From the NCBI GenBank assembly GCA_003991915.1, contig RQTK01000112.1:577853-641852 (forward strand): a stretch of DNA of 64,000 bases, given 5' to 3'. This stretch comes from Elysia chlorotica (lineage: Eukaryota; Mollusca; Gastropoda; Plakobranchidae). The translations under genes and the position numbers were made by a program. The notes beneath the pieces were generated by a model that was not told the origin of the DNA, did not search any database, and saw only the letters and a program-made list of their open reading frames with translations. Position 1 is the first letter of the stretch; every line of letters starts with the position of its first letter. Shown here piece by piece: positions 62,538-64,000 of the stretch.

Positions 62538-62674
62538 GTCCCCGAGTCCAACAACCAGTGACGGAGGAAATCTCGCCAGTTCAGCGCCTGCTCATGGAGG
62601 AACAGGGGCGACTTCCCCACCAGGAGAAAAAGCCTTACAAACCTCTGGAGAGGAGAGTCAGCAGTAGCAGCGGG
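62538..62674 (+). CDS. Next exon of the Ig-domain gene: basic linker (partial gene)
   Basis: The acceptor GTACCTCACAG ends at 62537 and the donor GTGAGT starts at 62675. The incoming phase 1 matches the previous exon, and 137 bp leave phase 0. The encoded 46 residues include VTEEISPVQRLLMEEQGR and KKPYKPLERR and end in a Ser run. This is a charged, probably disordered linker of the kind found between Ig domains of sarcomeric and actin-binding proteins. Intact frame, good splice sites and coding-like GC support a real exon. The exact family member cannot be named, and the gene continues to the right. Confidence 0.7.
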
Positions 62675-64000
62675 GTGAGTTTAGTTATGAGGGTGTAAAT
62701 CTCTTTTTATCATTAGACCTATATTTGTATGACACTGGTCATGTTGCCATAATTTTGTGATATACTATTGTCAGATGATAATGTGGTGGATTTTTTTTTT
62801 AGTAATTTGCGAATTGAGCATATTTTTTAGATTGTCGATGAAACATGAATCAAGAAGAGGAGGTTAACTAAAATTCATTAAATTTCTTTAGAGCGTACTG
62901 AGTCGCAGAGAGAGAGAGAGAGGGTGAGAGAGAGAGAGAGAGAAAGAGAGAAAGAGAGAGAGAGAAGAGAGAGAGAGAAAGAGAGAGAGGGGAGAGAGAG
63001 ACACAGAGAGAGAGAGACAGAGAGTCAGAATGAAACACATTTTGTGTGTGTGTAATTTGTTGTGTATCATCTACCCCCATGTAACGCACAATAACGACCT
63101 TAGAATGATGTCCTCATAACTACACAGTGGGTGGTATATGCATTGTCCAAACGCCTTTGTAATAGTATAACAGCAGTGAACGGTAATTATTATTTCGGTT
63201 TATTGCTTTTTAAATGAGATGATTATATAGCAAATAACGAACAGACATTGCCAGTGATTTTTTAACAAGTGCCTCGCACCGAGGTGAACTAGGTAGAAAC
63301 TGCATACATTGACATGTATCTCGACTCTGACGGCATTGTATTATTTTTTTAGATCTCATTTGAATACGGAATATATGTATATTTGGTAAAATGCCATGCT
63401 CAGCAAACGATCGTCTCTCTTTTAGAATCTACTCTCATAACACATATAGTTTACTCTTTATTTTTAAAAAAAAGTTAACTTTTGTTTTGTGGAAAAGGTG
63501 GCCTGACTGAACAACCTAAGTTGTTTTCTTGCGTGGTGATTCAAGGATATGAAGCTCAGATGTACGTACATGAATTGATGTATATTTATTCATGGTCCAA
63601 TCATCATAATGTTAACTTGTCAGACATAATCTGCCACACAACTCAGTCACAGTTTTGGGCTACCCTTTCTGCCTGGATGGGTCTCCATGTATCCAGTCGT
63701 TGAAAATACTCACCCATCCTATTTATTTATGAATTAATTAATTAATTAATACACGTAATTATAACTCTTTTTTAATACACATGTATGTACTTGTACTCTT
63801 TCTGTTATTTTACTTAGTTGTCTCTCAATTTTTCACAACGAAACTTAGCTGTTGATGTTTTAATTAATTATAAACATTTCTCACGGCACAAAAGTGTTGC
63901 TAATTTTCAACCAGGTCGTAAATCTCAGTGAAATATGAAAAGTTGAAAGTCTAATTAAAAAATTGTGTCCTACCGATCCCTAAGAAAATGCAATACTTTT
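62675..64000. other. Downstream intron of the Ig-domain gene
   Basis: About 1.3 kb without another recognisable exon. It contains (GA)n at 62906-63025 with a TG run at about 63042-63052, and ATTA repeats near 63730-63751. The 73-codon frame at 63482-63703 has no known domain. Confidence 0.55.
62906..63025. repeat. (GA)n microsatellite in the intron
   Basis: GA tract with GGTGAG, GAAAGA and GACACAGA interruptions. Confidence 0.94.

Overview
The window is nuclear DNA from an animal. It is AT-rich and gene-poor. It holds one almost intronless gene near the left end, two small exons with GT/AG splice sites near the right end, and about 57 kb between them filled with microsatellites, tRNA-derived SINE copies, local duplications and one satellite-like array. 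No prokaryotic, viral or organellar signature was seen. The long (GA)n/(CT)n runs, the (ACAG)n, (GAT)n and (GTT)n tracts and the SINE type suggest a lophotrochozoan, perhaps a gastropod mollusc. That placement is an inference from texture, not from a diagnostic gene.

Left end (1-6 kb): the sequence at 2633-4548 (+) encodes a TOB-type BTG/Tob antiproliferative protein, an adaptor that links the CCR4-NOT deadenylase to poly(A)-binding protein. The BTG domain, a PAM2-like motif, the FGSTK block and the family C-terminus are all recognisable. The last ~187 codons lie in a different frame, and the break falls at a CAG/CAA polyglutamine tract. A good splice acceptor at 2150 suggests that a 5' leader exon runs into the start codon.

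Middle (6-61.8 kb): no protein-coding gene could be supported. The recognisable structures are: a cluster of three SINEs at 20.9-21.6 kb and at least six further copies; a near-perfect 50-bp palindrome at 28.9 kb; tandem duplications with periods of about 212, 364, 552, 871 and 73 bp; long polypurine tracts (34.7-35.2 kb is the largest); two copies of a dispersed repeat each next to a long (GAT)n tract (36.2 and 46.3 kb); a ~32-bp G-rich minisatellite (42.3-42.7 kb); and a ~3.1-kb array of about 13 monomers of ~235 bp (48.35-51.41 kb) with hints of higher-order organisation. Possible regulatory signals are a perfect RFX X-box palindrome at 30.4 kb and an adjacent CRE and E-box at 38.75 kb.

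Right end (61.9-64 kb): two exons (about 61970-62068 and 62538-62674, +), joined by a phase-1 intron of 469 bp, encode the end of an I-set immunoglobulin domain and a basic linker. They belong to a larger gene, probably of the titin/kettin/palladin class, that continues beyond the window. There is no sign that the two genes work together. The window contains no evident novel multi-gene system.
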